DNA from: CBFHWU01 sp965659665
Lineage (GTDB): Bacteria > Bacteroidota > Bacteroidia > Flavobacteriales > Flavobacteriaceae
Reading direction: 5' to 3'
Assembly: GCA_965659665.1 (NCBI GenBank)
Contig: CBFHWU010000004.1
Location: 1 to 49,354 of the forward strand
Length of the DNA stretch: 49,354 nt
Shown: piece by piece, positions 9,827 through 18,251 of the stretch
How the letters are laid out: each line of letters opens with the position of its first letter
Numbering within the stretch: position 1 is the stretch's first letter
The notes under the pieces: model-generated
The model's database searches: none
What the model saw: only the letters and a program-made list of their open reading frames with translations
What the model was told of the DNA's origin: nothing
Translations under genes and position numbers: made by a program

Positions 9827-10060
9827 TTAGAGAGTTTTTTGAGTATTTTTAATTAACTCCACCCACCCATCAATTTTTTTACTGTTGTTATATTTATTTA
9901 GCTCTATTTCTAAACCATTTATCTTATAGTTGCATGTTTTTTTCTGATTGTACTTTGTTTCATTTCTTCCTCTTTATTCTTGTCTGATATATCCACATCA
10001 TCTACCCAAAGTTTCAAAAAATTAGATTTTTAAAATTTAATTTCTATAGTTCTTTGTCAT
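9827..10060 (-). pseudogene. Decayed small gene of unknown function
   Basis: The minus strand shows two coding-like stretches in different frames that read as parts of one protein: LKLWVDDVDISDKNKEEEM upstream, then CNYKINGLEIELNKY and KKIDGWVELIKNTQ, ending at a stop at 9827. Moving from one to the other needs a frameshift near 9910-9940, and an in-frame stop also lies upstream of the first stretch. An ATG at 10060 could be the old start, giving a protein of about 75-80 residues. No family is recognised. Amino-acid composition looks real (Asn, Lys, Ile-rich like other low-GC flavobacterial proteins), but this is a by-eye reconstruction. Confidence 0.35.
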
Positions 10061-10106
10061 AATGTTATAATTTATAGTACACATTATCTTTTTCCCTTAT
10101 TCTATA

Positions 10107-10264
10107 TCAATGGAGTAGACAAGTGTTTTTAAGTATTGGGTTAATTCTAATTGACCTATTATCTTTAACATATAAAAAGTAACTTATCCTTCTATCATCA
10201 TGATCTCAACTTCCTTAAGGCTTTTAATTTTCTCAAAAATCGTTATTAGTATTTTAAAAAAATC
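10107..10264 (-). pseudogene. Decayed gene fragment
   Basis: On the minus strand DFFKILITIFEKIKSLKEVE is followed by IMMIEG. After a frame change, ISYFLYVKDNRSIRINPIL leads to a stop at 10107. Both halves look like protein-coding sequence, and neither is long enough or in one frame to be a working gene. No function can be assigned. With the fragment at 9827-10060 it indicates that the space after tRNA-Val once carried minus-strand genes. Confidence 0.3.
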
Positions 10265-10338
10265 TTATAAAAATTACGATAGCTCTTTAAAAAAATAAGT
10301 TTACTTTTAATAAAAATTTACTAAAAAGATAGTATTTA

Positions 10339-11307
10339 ATGACCAAGCGTAAAATAATGATCATATCTCCAACTGAATTCGGATATACACAATATATTTA
10401 TAAAGAGTTGTTAAAGTTTAAGAATATTGAAGTGTCGGCGATTTTTACAGAGCCTATCAATTACACACCGCCTACGTCTATATTTCTTGTTGTTATAAAT
10501 AAACTTTTATAAAGATTTTTTAACATAGGGTTTAGACAAATCAAAAAAAATCGAATGTTTATAAAAAAATTAAAACCTCATAAATTTCAAGATGAAGTTT
10601 TGATAATAAGACCAGATTTTTTAAGTGACTTTCTTTTAAAGAAAATTAAAAATAGGACATATAAATTCAACTCGTTTTATTTTGATAGCATTGGTCATCG
10701 TCCAAGAAAAAAAGACATTATACATTTTTTTGACCACATTTACAGCTTCGATAAAGTTGATATTAAAAAATATGGTTTTGAATTTTGCACCAACTATATT
10801 TTTGACGAAGTTCCTTTTAATGAGAATTATAATAGTTTGTTTTTTAATATTTCATCCAATGATGATGAGTACAGATTTGAAAAACTTGAACAATTAGCAA
10901 CCTATATAAAACAACGGGACTGGTCTCATAATTTTATTTCAGTACGCGGAGGAAAAAAAATCATTAAACATGATTTGTTTACTATAACAAACAAGATTAT
11001 TCCAATTGAAGAAGTAAAAGATCAGCTTTTAAATTCAAAAATTATAGTAGAAATTCAAAGACAAAATCAGATTGGACTATCCTTTAGAGTTTTTGAATGC
11101 CTTGGATTTAAAAGAAAACTTATTACAACTAATAAAGATATTGTCAATTACGATTTTTATAACCCACAAAACATATTGGTTTTGGATCCTGAAAATATTC
11201 ATATTCCCAAATCATTTGTTGAATCCCCCTATGTTGAAGTCTCTCAAGAAACTCTAAATCATTACAGGATTAATAACTGGGTAAAAAGAGTATTTAAATT
11301 AAATTGA
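10339..11307 (+). pseudogene. RfaS-like glycosyltransferase interrupted by an in-frame stop
   Basis: From the ATG at 10339 to 11307 one reading frame of 323 codons is broken only by TAA at 10510-10512. The first part (MTKRKIMIISPTEFGY...) and the second (frame resumes at RFFNIGFRQIKK) join smoothly. The protein resembles lipopolysaccharide core glycosyltransferases of the RfaS/Eps11O type. The resemblance is seen in an N-terminal beta-strand then a Gly-Tyr pair, FYFDSIGHRPRKKD, FFDHIYSFDKVDIKKYGFEF, IVEIQRQNQIGLSFRVFECL and KRKLITTNKDIVNYDFY. It would add a sugar to LPS or a surface glycan. The part after the stop has an ATG at 10555 (250 aa) but would lack the N-terminal Rossmann strand. The gene is isolated and very AT-rich, which suggests an imported, inactivated gene. 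Confidence 0.7.
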
Positions 11308-11441
11308 TGAAGAATAAAAAGCATTACTTCCTGAGTTCTTTCGAGATTCTTCTATAACCTCAACTTCATTGAGTCGCTTAATTTCATTGTATTATTTTTA
11401 TTGATAGCCTGTGTAATGTTTTTTTTTGGTAAAGGTAATCC

Positions 11442-11645
11442 TTAAGTAATTATGTTTGTAGTTAACATATAATGATTTTCCCTTTCTTTTTTGGTCATTC
11501 CAATGGTTTGATCCATAAAGTTATTTCTTTCAATTCTGGTTTTAAACACCCATATACATATCGTATCGTGACTGTGATAAATGGCCTTTAGTTCATCGTC
11601 AATAACACATACTTCTTCTGGGATATCAACCCTTAAACAAATCAT
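11442..11645 (-). CDS. Small hypothetical protein
   Basis: 67 aa, soluble, no recognised domain. It begins MICLRVDIPEEVCVIDDEL and contains a His/Asp/Arg-rich centre; there is no signal peptide or membrane segment. It lies in the low-GC island beside a decayed glycosyltransferase, with no operon partner closer than about 95 bp. It may be a real small gene or a remnant. Confidence 0.4.
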   Translation of the reverse strand: MICLRVDIPEEVCVIDDELKAIYHSHDTICIWVFKTRIERNNFMDQTIGMTKKERENHYMLTTNIIT

Positions 11646-11704
11646 TTTTGTTGGTTTAGCTTATTTAAAAAATTCAAAAAGATAACGGTGAGCCCTAAAA
11701 CAAA

Positions 11705-11742
11705 TTGAAAAAGAAAAATGACGTTAAATTTTTCTTTTTCAA
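11705..11742. terminator. Perfect 15-bp inverted repeat, likely terminator
   Basis: TTGAAAAAGAAAAAT at 11705-11719 is the exact reverse complement of 11728-11742, around an 8-nt loop. The right arm contains the TGA stop codon of the small membrane protein gene on the minus strand (11739-11741), and the arms supply T-rich tracts on either strand. It most likely ends that transcript. Confidence 0.6.
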
Positions 11743-11912
11743 CTAATATTGACAAGGCCGCTTGCACAAAAAATCACACCATAGAAATACCAAAAAAATT
11801 GTATGTATTTCATTTTTTTGACCGCTTCCAAATTCATGAGTCGCATGGTGATAAAATGAAGGATTCCGATACAAACAAACACGATAATTAAGATAAATAC
11901 TCCTTTTTTCAT
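11739..11912 (-). CDS. Small membrane protein, unknown function
   Basis: 57 aa from the ATG at 11912 (MKKGVFILIIVFVCIGILHF). A longer frame from 11948 adds 12 residues without membrane character and is less likely. Two hydrophobic segments, about residues 5-22 and 37-54, are joined by a short basic loop (EAVKKMKY), so it is a probable inner-membrane hairpin protein. No family is recognised. The stop codon sits inside a perfect 15-bp inverted repeat. The neighbouring acetoacetate operon is divergent, with a gap of about 75 bp. Confidence 0.5.
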   Translation of the reverse strand: MKKGVFILIIVFVCIGILHFITMRLMNLEAVKKMKYIQFFWYFYGVIFCASGLVNIS

Positions 11913-11988
11913 ATGGTCTAATATACAATAAAAATTTGGTGAACTCATTATATTTTAATACATTACAATTCGCAAATACCTACTTTAG

Positions 11989-12690
11989 ATGATCACAAAA
12001 ACAGTTCAACATGTTTCCGAGGCACTTAGAGGCTTGACCTCAGATATGACAGTGATGTTGGGTGGGTTTGGGTTGTGTGGAATTCCTGAAAAATCGATTA
12101 ATGAAATGGTTCGGTTGGGAGTCCATCGCCTAACTTGCATTTCCAACAACGCTGGTGTTGATGATTTTGGGTTAGGTCTTTTGTTGCAAAATAAGCAAAT
12201 AAAAAAAATGATTTCTTCGTACGTTGGTGAAAATGAAGAGTTCGAACGTCAGATGTTAAGTGGAGAGTTAGAGGTGTCTTTAATTCCTCAAGGGACTTTA
12301 GCCGAACGTTGCCGTGCGGCCCAAATGGGTATCCCTGCTTTTTATACCCCTGCGGGTTACGGAACTGAAATAGCTCAGGGAAAAGAAAATCGTGTGTTTA
12401 ATGGAAAGCCACATCTTTTAGAATACGCCTTTAAGGCTGATTTTTCGATCATTAAGGCATGGAAAGGAGATACAGCAGGAAATTTAATTTTTAAAGGAAC
12501 AGCACGAAATTTTAACGCTCCGATGTCGGGTGCAGCAAGGATTAACGTAGCAGAAGTGGAAGAACTTGTACCGGCAGGTGATTTAGACCCTAATCAAATT
12601 CATATTCCAGGAATTTTTATACAACGTATTTTTCAAGGAGAGCATTATGAAAAGCGTATTGAACAACGTACAGTACAATCAAAACCATAA
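11989..12690 (+). CDS. scoA: 3-oxoacid (acetoacetate/succinyl) CoA-transferase subunit A
   Basis: 233 aa. With subunit B it moves CoA from succinyl-CoA (or another acyl-CoA) to acetoacetate. The family CoA-binding motif MLGGFGLCGIPE is at residues 23-34, followed by ISNNAGVDDFGLG and the GTLAERCRAA / TPAGYGTEIAQGKE segments typical of the alpha subunit. Length is normal. It is the first gene of a tight three-gene operon (2-nt gap to scoB, 1-nt gap from scoB to the thiolase), which fixes the pathway as acetoacetate to two acetyl-CoA. The exact acyl donor cannot be read from sequence; the AtoDA-type enzyme is the alternative. Confidence 0.93.
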   Translation: MITKTVQHVSEALRGLTSDMTVMLGGFGLCGIPEKSINEMVRLGVHRLTCISNNAGVDDFGLGLLLQNKQIKKMISSYVGENEEFERQMLSGELEVSLIPQGTLAERCRAAQMGIPAFYTPAGYGTEIAQGKENRVFNGKPHLLEYAFKADFSIIKAWKGDTAGNLIFKGTARNFNAPMSGAARINVAEVEELVPAGDLDPNQIHIPGIFIQRIFQGEHYEKRIEQRTVQSKP

Positions 12691-12692
12691 CG

Positions 12693-13349
12693 ATGTCACT
12701 CGATAAAAAAGGAATTGCTAAGCGAATTGCCCAAGAGGTAAAAAACGGTTATTATGTGAATTTGGGAATCGGAATTCCAACATTGGTAGCCAATTTTGTA
12801 CGTGATGATATTGAGGTTGAGTTTCAAAGTGAAAATGGTATTTTGGGGATGGGTCCTTTTCCAGAGGAAGGATCCGAAGATCCTGATTTTATCAATGCAG
12901 GCAAGCAAACCATAACCGCTTTGCCTGGAGCTAGTTTTTTTGATTCTTCTATGAGTTTTGGTATGATTCGAGGGCAGCATGTTGACCTCACCATATTGGG
13001 TGCCATGGAAGTAGATCAAAATGGAGATATTGCCAATTGGAAAATCCCTGGAAAACTTATTAAGGGAATGGGGGGTGCTATGGATTTGGTGGCTTCTGCT
13101 GATAATATTATTGTTGCGATGATGCACACCAATAGAACAGGAGCATCTAAATTACTTCAAAAATGCAGTTTGCCGCTTACAGGAGTAAAATGTGTCAAGA
13201 AAATTGTAACAAATTTGGCTTGTATCGAAATTGTTGAAGAGGGATTCAAATTATTGGAATGTGCTCCTGGAGTAAGTGTTCAACAAATTAAAGAAGCCAC
13301 TTCAGGCCATTTGATGATACCTGATCATGTTCCAGAAATGAAATTATAA
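12693..13349 (+). CDS. scoB: 3-oxoacid CoA-transferase subunit B
   Basis: 218 aa. The catalytic glutamate is E47 in the motif SENGILGMGP, which forms the acyl-glutamyl then glutamyl-CoA thioester. Upstream lies YVNLGIGIPTLVANF (about 21-35), and GAMEVDQNGDIANW and GKLIKGMGGAMDL follow, all standard for the beta subunit. It starts 2 nt after scoA stops and ends 1 nt before the thiolase gene, so the three are translated from one message. Confidence 0.94.
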   Translation: MSLDKKGIAKRIAQEVKNGYYVNLGIGIPTLVANFVRDDIEVEFQSENGILGMGPFPEEGSEDPDFINAGKQTITALPGASFFDSSMSFGMIRGQHVDLTILGAMEVDQNGDIANWKIPGKLIKGMGGAMDLVASADNIIVAMMHTNRTGASKLLQKCSLPLTGVKCVKKIVTNLACIEIVEEGFKLLECAPGVSVQQIKEATSGHLMIPDHVPEMKL

Positions 13350-13350
13350 T

Positions 13351-14529
13351 ATGAAACGTGTTTTTATTTGCTCGGCTAAACGAACTCCTCAAGGGAGTTT
13401 TGGAGGGGTTTTGTCTTCAGTTTCTGCTACAACTCTTGGTTCTACAGCGATTATAGCTGCCCTTGAAGCAGCACGGATTGAAGCCTCTTCTGTGCAGGAA
13501 GTTTTTATGGGTAATGTGTGCTCGGCTAATTTGGGACAAGCGCCCGCACGTCAAGCAGCATTAGGATCGGGAATTTCAGAAACTGTTCCGGCTACCACCA
13601 TCAACAAAGTTTGTGCTTCAGGAATGAAAGCCATTATGCTTGGCGCTCAAACCATTCAATTAGGGATAAATGAAGTCGTTGTTACTGGAGGCATGGAAAG
13701 TATGTCTAATATTCCTTTTTATGCTCCCAAAACTCGTTGGGGGGCTAAGTTTGGAGATGTAAAACTCATTGATGGTTTAGCGAAGGACGGATTAACAGAT
13801 GCTTATGATCAAGTTGCTATGGGTTCTTTTGCTGACGCTGTTTCAGAATTAGAAGGAATCAGTCGTGAGGATCAAGATCATTATGCAATTGAATCCTATC
13901 GACGTTCTCGAAATGCTTTTGTGTCAGGTCGTTTTGATGCTGAACTTGCTGCTGTTTCGGTACCACAACGACGAGGAGATGCGCTTGTGGTGAGAGAAGA
14001 TGAGGAATATTCAAAAGTTAATGTGGAGAAAATACCCCTTCTTCGTGCTGCATTTTCTAAGGGAGGGACAGCTACTGCTGCAAACGCATCCACGATCAAT
14101 GATGGGGCTTCTGCTGTTGTATTATGTAGTGAAGCTTTTGTCGAAAAACACGGGATTACTCCTCTTGCCGAACTCCTTGATTATTCAGATGCTGCTTTGG
14201 CTCCTAAATTCTTTACGATTGCTCCTGTAAAAGCGGCAAAAAAAATCATGGAACGTCAACATTTGAAGTTTAGTGCCATTGATATTTTTGAGATCAATGA
14301 AGCTTTTTCTATGGTGCCGATTGCCTTTGCCAAAAAATGTGGATTATCAACCGAAAATATTAACGTAAATGGAGGGGCTGTTTCATTAGGTCACCCTATC
14401 GGATCTTCGGGTTCACGTATTGTTGCTTCACTCATCCACCAACTTTGTCAACAGGATTTAGACATAGGATTGGCTGCTATATGTAATGGAGGTGGAGGTG
14501 CTTCTGCATTGTTGCTAAAAAGGCTGTAG
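13351..14529 (+). CDS. Acetyl-CoA C-acetyltransferase (thiolase)
   Basis: 392 aa, a full-length type II thiolase. It splits acetoacetyl-CoA with CoA into two acetyl-CoA, or runs in reverse. All three signature sites are present: nucleophile Cys88 in NKVCASGMKAIM, His348 in SLGHPIGSSG and Cys378 in CNGGGGAS. Position in the operon after the CoA-transferase genes makes ketone-body or acetoacetate breakdown the likely role, although polyhydroxybutyrate or branched-chain amino-acid metabolism are alternatives. The stop codon lies one base from the stop of the convergent pckA, with no terminator between. Confidence 0.94.
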   Translation: MKRVFICSAKRTPQGSFGGVLSSVSATTLGSTAIIAALEAARIEASSVQEVFMGNVCSANLGQAPARQAALGSGISETVPATTINKVCASGMKAIMLGAQTIQLGINEVVVTGGMESMSNIPFYAPKTRWGAKFGDVKLIDGLAKDGLTDAYDQVAMGSFADAVSELEGISREDQDHYAIESYRRSRNAFVSGRFDAELAAVSVPQRRGDALVVREDEEYSKVNVEKIPLLRAAFSKGGTATAANASTINDGASAVVLCSEAFVEKHGITPLAELLDYSDAALAPKFFTIAPVKAAKKIMERQHLKFSAIDIFEINEAFSMVPIAFAKKCGLSTENINVNGGAVSLGHPIGSSGSRIVASLIHQLCQQDLDIGLAAICNGGGGASALLLKRL

Positions 14530-14530
14530 T

Positions 14531-16132
14531 TTACTCTTTTAAATGTGGAGCTCCAGCCAAAATATCAGGACTTGCTTTATCTTCAAATTGTTTGAAATTT
14601 TCACGAAAAGCCTTTGCAAGTTGATAGGCTTGAATATAATAGTTTTTATCATCATTCCAAGTTTGTCTAGGACTCAGAACTGCTGTGGGGACTCCTGGAC
14701 ATTCTCGAGGTTGTGCAACTCTAAAAACGGAATGGGTGTGATATTTTTCATAATTATCAAGCTCTCCTAATGTTCCTGAAAGTGCAGCGTTGATCATAGA
14801 ACGTGTATACTTTAGTGCGATACGCTTACCAATTCCATAACGCCCACCAGTCCAACCGGTATTAATCAGCCATACATTCACATTGTTTTCCTGCATTTTT
14901 TCGGAAAGCATATGAGCGTATCTTACGGGGTGTAGTGGCATAAAAGGAGCACCGAAACAAGCTGAAAAAGAAGGTAAAGGCTCATTTATTCCTGCTTCAG
15001 TTCCTGCTACTTTGGCGGTATAACCCGAAATAAAATGATAGGCTGCTTGACCAGGAGTTAACTTTGAAATAGGAGGCAATACCCCAAAAGCGTCAGCCGT
15101 TAAAAAGAAAATATTGGATACATTTTCTCCTATGGAAGGTACCTTGATATTGGGAATGTAGTCAATAGGATAGCTCACTCTTGTATTTTGGGTAATGGAT
15201 GCATCATAAAAATCCACTTCGCCATCTTGTCCAGTGACTACATTTTCAAGAAGGGCCCCCTCTTTTATTGCTCCAAAAATTTCAGGTTCATTTGCAGAAC
15301 TTAATTTTAATACCTTAGCATAACATCCTCCCTCAAAATTAAAAACTTTATTATCTGGAGTCCAACCGTGTTCATCGTCACCGATCAGTTGACGATTTTT
15401 GTCAGCGGACAAAGTTGTTTTTCCCGTGCCTGATAAGCCAAAAAATAACGCTGTTTTATTGTCACTCCCTATGTTAGATGAACAATGCATGGGAAGTATA
15501 TTTTTTTGGGTGGGTAATATAAAATTTAAAGCAGAAAAAATAGATTTTTTGATTTCACCTGTGTAGGCACTACCCCCAATGAGGACTATTTTTTTGGTAA
15601 AATTCAATAGGGTGAAGTTCTTTTGACGGGTGTGGTGGTGACTGGGTATTGCTTTAAAGTTTGGCAGACATAAAACCAGCCAATCAGGGCTAAAATGAGT
15701 TAACTCCTCTACACTTGGTCTCAAAAACATATTGTACACAAATAAATTGGAATAAGCGGTTTCAGTGACAAAACGAATGGGCATTTGAACTCTTTTATCC
15801 GCACATGCTAAACCATCTCGAACATATACTTTTTTGTTGTAAATGAACGAATTCATTTCATTTAAAAGGTTGTCAAAATCTTTTCCGTCAAAGGGTTGAT
15901 TGATTTCTCCCCAATTCACGTTCTTTTCGGTCAGTTTATCTTTTACGATAAATCGATCTTGGGGTGATCTACCTGTAAAAACACCTGTTGAAATGGCAAT
16001 GCTACCCAAAGAAGTGCGAATACCTTCTTTAGACTGGATGATGTGTTTTTCTAAGATATTTGGGGAAAGTTGGTAAAAACTTTCAGTGATCTCAAGCCCA
16101 TGGCTTGAAAATATTTTTGTTAGGGGAAGCAT
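14531..16132 (-). CDS. pckA: Phosphoenolpyruvate carboxykinase (ATP)
   Basis: 533 aa from the ATG at 16132, the usual length; an in-frame extension to 16201 runs through the predicted promoter and is rejected. The enzyme converts oxaloacetate and ATP to phosphoenolpyruvate, the entry to gluconeogenesis. The nucleotide-binding loop GLSGTGKTTLSAD lies at about 228-240, followed by GDDEHGW and FNFEGGCYAK. These are the metal- and substrate-binding segments of the ATP-type enzyme. It converges on the acetoacetate operon, an arrangement that fits growth on acetyl-CoA-yielding substrates, although the two are transcribed separately. Confidence 0.97.
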   Translation of the reverse strand: MLPLTKIFSSHGLEITESFYQLSPNILEKHIIQSKEGIRTSLGSIAISTGVFTGRSPQDRFIVKDKLTEKNVNWGEINQPFDGKDFDNLLNEMNSFIYNKKVYVRDGLACADKRVQMPIRFVTETAYSNLFVYNMFLRPSVEELTHFSPDWLVLCLPNFKAIPSHHHTRQKNFTLLNFTKKIVLIGGSAYTGEIKKSIFSALNFILPTQKNILPMHCSSNIGSDNKTALFFGLSGTGKTTLSADKNRQLIGDDEHGWTPDNKVFNFEGGCYAKVLKLSSANEPEIFGAIKEGALLENVVTGQDGEVDFYDASITQNTRVSYPIDYIPNIKVPSIGENVSNIFFLTADAFGVLPPISKLTPGQAAYHFISGYTAKVAGTEAGINEPLPSFSACFGAPFMPLHPVRYAHMLSEKMQENNVNVWLINTGWTGGRYGIGKRIALKYTRSMINAALSGTLGELDNYEKYHTHSVFRVAQPRECPGVPTAVLSPRQTWNDDKNYYIQAYQLAKAFRENFKQFEDKASPDILAGAPHLKE

Positions 16133-16170
16133 AAAATTTAGTTTTGTTACAAACGATAGCACAATTTTTT

Positions 16171-16198
16171 CAAATGTAACAAAACTGACAATAATCAA
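16171..16198 (-). promoter_or_regulatory. Promoter of pckA
   Basis: On the minus strand, TTG (16196-16198), a 17-nt spacer and TACATTTG (16171-16178), an exact TAnnTTTG. The predicted start of transcription is about 30 nt upstream of the ATG at 16132. A 7-bp palindrome CCTTTAA-AAA-TTAAAGG at 16221-16237 lies just upstream of the promoter and could be an operator, but nothing further supports that. Confidence 0.6.
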
Positions 16199-16337
16199 CA
16201 ACTTAAAAGTAGGAGATAATCCTTTAAAAATTAAAGGAAATTAAGAGTCAATGATTGTGTTTTTTTAGACGATAATTAGGTTATTTAACTATTAAACTGC
16301 GATTGATAAAGCATAATCTTCGTAAGGATAAATAAAA

Positions 16338-17117
16338 TTAAGATGTTTTGAAAAGAGCAGACATTTTTTCACGCTCTTCATCAGCTAGCTCTTTATCAAC
16401 CAAAATTCGCCCACTGTGTTCATCGGTAATTATTTTTTTTCGGGAAGCAATTTCAAGCTGAATTTGTGGAGGAATAGTAAAGAAAGAACCCCCTGAGGCA
16501 CCGCGTTCAACAGCAACAACAGCTAATCCATTACGAACAGATTTGCGAATACGTTTATAAGCATTAACAAGGCGATCTTCTACATTTTTCTCAAATTCAC
16601 TTGATTTTTTTAACAGAAAATCTTCTTCTTTTTGAGTTTCAGCCAATATAGCGTCTAACTCTTCTTTTTTGTGTTTGAGATGACTCTCACGATCAATGAG
16701 TTTTTGTTTGGTTTGTTCTGATAAATCTTTTTTCTGTTCGATTAGAGCTTTGAGTTGGTTGATTTGCTTTTCAGCCAACTCAATTTCAAGCTCTTGAAAT
16801 TCAAGTTCTTTGTTCAGCGATTCGTAGGCTCTATTGTTCCGCACATTTTTTTGTTGCTCATTGTATTTTTTGATCAGGCCTTTTGAAACCTCGATGTTAT
16901 TTTTTTTAAGCTTGATTTCGTCTTCGTAAGCTTTTAACTCAATCGTTGAATTTTCGACTCGTTTGTTGAGTCCAGCCACTTCATCTTCGAGATCTTCTAC
17001 TTCAAGCGGTAATTCCCCTCGAACACTTCTGATTTCGTCGATTCGTGCGTCAATAAGTTGTAAATCATAAATCGCTCTTAAACGATCTTCAACAGTAATT
17101 TCATTTTTTTTAGACAT
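16338..17117 (-). CDS. Coiled-coil protein of the C4 zinc-ribbon family, zinc ligands lost
   Basis: 259 aa. Residues about 30-190 are a long charged coiled coil (many Glu/Lys/Leu heptads), and the C-terminal 70 residues match the zinc-ribbon domain of this family. Members with a working ribbon have two Cys pairs (CxxCF near 'IPPQ', and CEHCGRILV). Here the matching segments read GASGGSFFTIPPQ and TDEHSGRILVDKEL, so all four cysteines are replaced, mostly by Ser. The fold may persist without zinc. The gene starts 2 nt after the nif3-like gene stops; this pairing is common, but the function is not established. I recall the same substitution in other flavobacteria, so it is probably a lineage trait. 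Confidence 0.85.
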   Translation of the reverse strand: MSKKNEITVEDRLRAIYDLQLIDARIDEIRSVRGELPLEVEDLEDEVAGLNKRVENSTIELKAYEDEIKLKKNNIEVSKGLIKKYNEQQKNVRNNRAYESLNKELEFQELEIELAEKQINQLKALIEQKKDLSEQTKQKLIDRESHLKHKKEELDAILAETQKEEDFLLKKSSEFEKNVEDRLVNAYKRIRKSVRNGLAVVAVERGASGGSFFTIPPQIQLEIASRKKIITDEHSGRILVDKELADEEREKMSALFKTS

Positions 17118-17119
17118 AA

Positions 17120-18220
17120 TTAGAAGTATTGAACTGGATTAGTTTTCGTTTCTGATAAAACGATTGCAAAATTAGGCATTTTTTTAATAAGATATTTAAC
17201 AAGTATATTTTTTGTAAACTGTTCACTTTCATAGTGTCCCACATCTACCAACAAAATAGATGAGGCTGATTTAAAAAAATCATGGTATTTTAAATCTGAA
17301 GTTACATATGCATCAGCTTTTAAAGCGATAGCATTTGGAATAGCAAAACTTCCAGAGCCACCAAGCACAGCAACTGAATGGATAGGGTTGTTTAATGTTT
17401 TTGAATGTCTAAGTAATGGTGTTCCAAGTCGATTCTTTAAGCGTGTTAAAAATGAAATCTCCTTCAGGGGTTTTTTTAGTGTTCCAATAAGTCCCATCCC
17501 AATATGTGAAGATGTGTTGTCTAGGGAAAGTATCTCATAAGCCACCTCTTGGTACGGGTGCACTTTTTTTAGAACCTGTACCATATGTTGTTCTATATGT
17601 TTTTCGAAAACGAGTTGAACCTGTGTTTCAGGTTCATGATGTCGCTGATGATGAGTCCCTACAAAAGGTCGGGCTTCTTCTAGTGCCCTAAAACCTCCTA
17701 TTCCTTCTGAAACAAAGCTACATTGGTCATACTGTCCTATTCGGCCAGCACCTACATCAAATAAAGCATTTTGTACTTTTTGGACATGATCATTGGGAAC
17801 ATAAAAGCGCAGTTTTTTTATTGTATTTTTTTGGGGGATCAAAACCTGGGTGTCTGTTAAGCCTATAGCATCACTTAATGCTTTGCTTACTCCATCTGCT
17901 TGGTTGTCTAAAGCAGTGTGTATGCAGTAAATAGCAATATCATTTTGAATGGCTTTTATTACAGTGCGCTCCACATAGGATTTTCCTGTTATTTTTTTAA
18001 GACCACTAAACACTATAGGATGAAAACTAACAATTAGGTTGCATTTTTTTGACACTGCTTCATCAATGACTTCTTCTGTGGTATCCAATGTGACCAAAAC
18101 ACCATTAACTTTTTGTGAGGAATCTCCAACCAAAAGACCAACATTGTCAAAATCCTCTGCATAAGCAAGTGGAGCCCATTGTTCAATAAGGTCCGAAACG
18201 TTTTTAACAGATAAACTCAT
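17120..18220 (-). CDS. Nif3-like dinuclear metal centre protein
   Basis: 366 aa, the long form of the Nif3/YbgI/YqfO family (two halves of the Nif3 fold with an inserted CutA/PII-like domain at about 130-235). Conserved metal-site segments are visible: DFDNVGLLVGD (about 20-30), ILVSFHPIVF-type (LIVSFHPIVFSG), IYCIHTALDN and, near the end, VDVGHYESEQFT. Metal ligands appear intact. GTP cyclohydrolase activity has been proposed for some relatives, but the biological role is uncertain. First gene of a two-gene operon with the zinc-ribbon-family protein; divergent from lpxK across 31 bp. Confidence 0.92.
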   Translation of the reverse strand: MSLSVKNVSDLIEQWAPLAYAEDFDNVGLLVGDSSQKVNGVLVTLDTTEEVIDEAVSKKCNLIVSFHPIVFSGLKKITGKSYVERTVIKAIQNDIAIYCIHTALDNQADGVSKALSDAIGLTDTQVLIPQKNTIKKLRFYVPNDHVQKVQNALFDVGAGRIGQYDQCSFVSEGIGGFRALEEARPFVGTHHQRHHEPETQVQLVFEKHIEQHMVQVLKKVHPYQEVAYEILSLDNTSSHIGMGLIGTLKKPLKEISFLTRLKNRLGTPLLRHSKTLNNPIHSVAVLGGSGSFAIPNAIALKADAYVTSDLKYHDFFKSASSILLVDVGHYESEQFTKNILVKYLIKKMPNFAIVLSETKTNPVQYF

Positions 18221-18224
18221 ACCT

Positions 18225-18247
18225 CAAATATAAAATTTATATGTTTG
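18225..18247. promoter_or_regulatory. Back-to-back -7 elements for nif3-like gene and lpxK
   Basis: Minus strand: TATATTTG at 18225-18232, ending 4 nt before the nif3-like ATG (18220). Plus strand: TATGTTTG at 18240-18247, ending 4 nt before the lpxK ATG (18252). Only 7 bp separate the two boxes, so the polymerases would compete. Neither has a clear TTG -33 element. Confidence 0.55.
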
Positions 18248-18251
18248 TTTT

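Noticed and set aside
9529..11740. Complete integrated mobile element at tRNA-Val
   Set aside because: No integrase, transposase or duplicated tRNA end was found; only decayed genes are seen.
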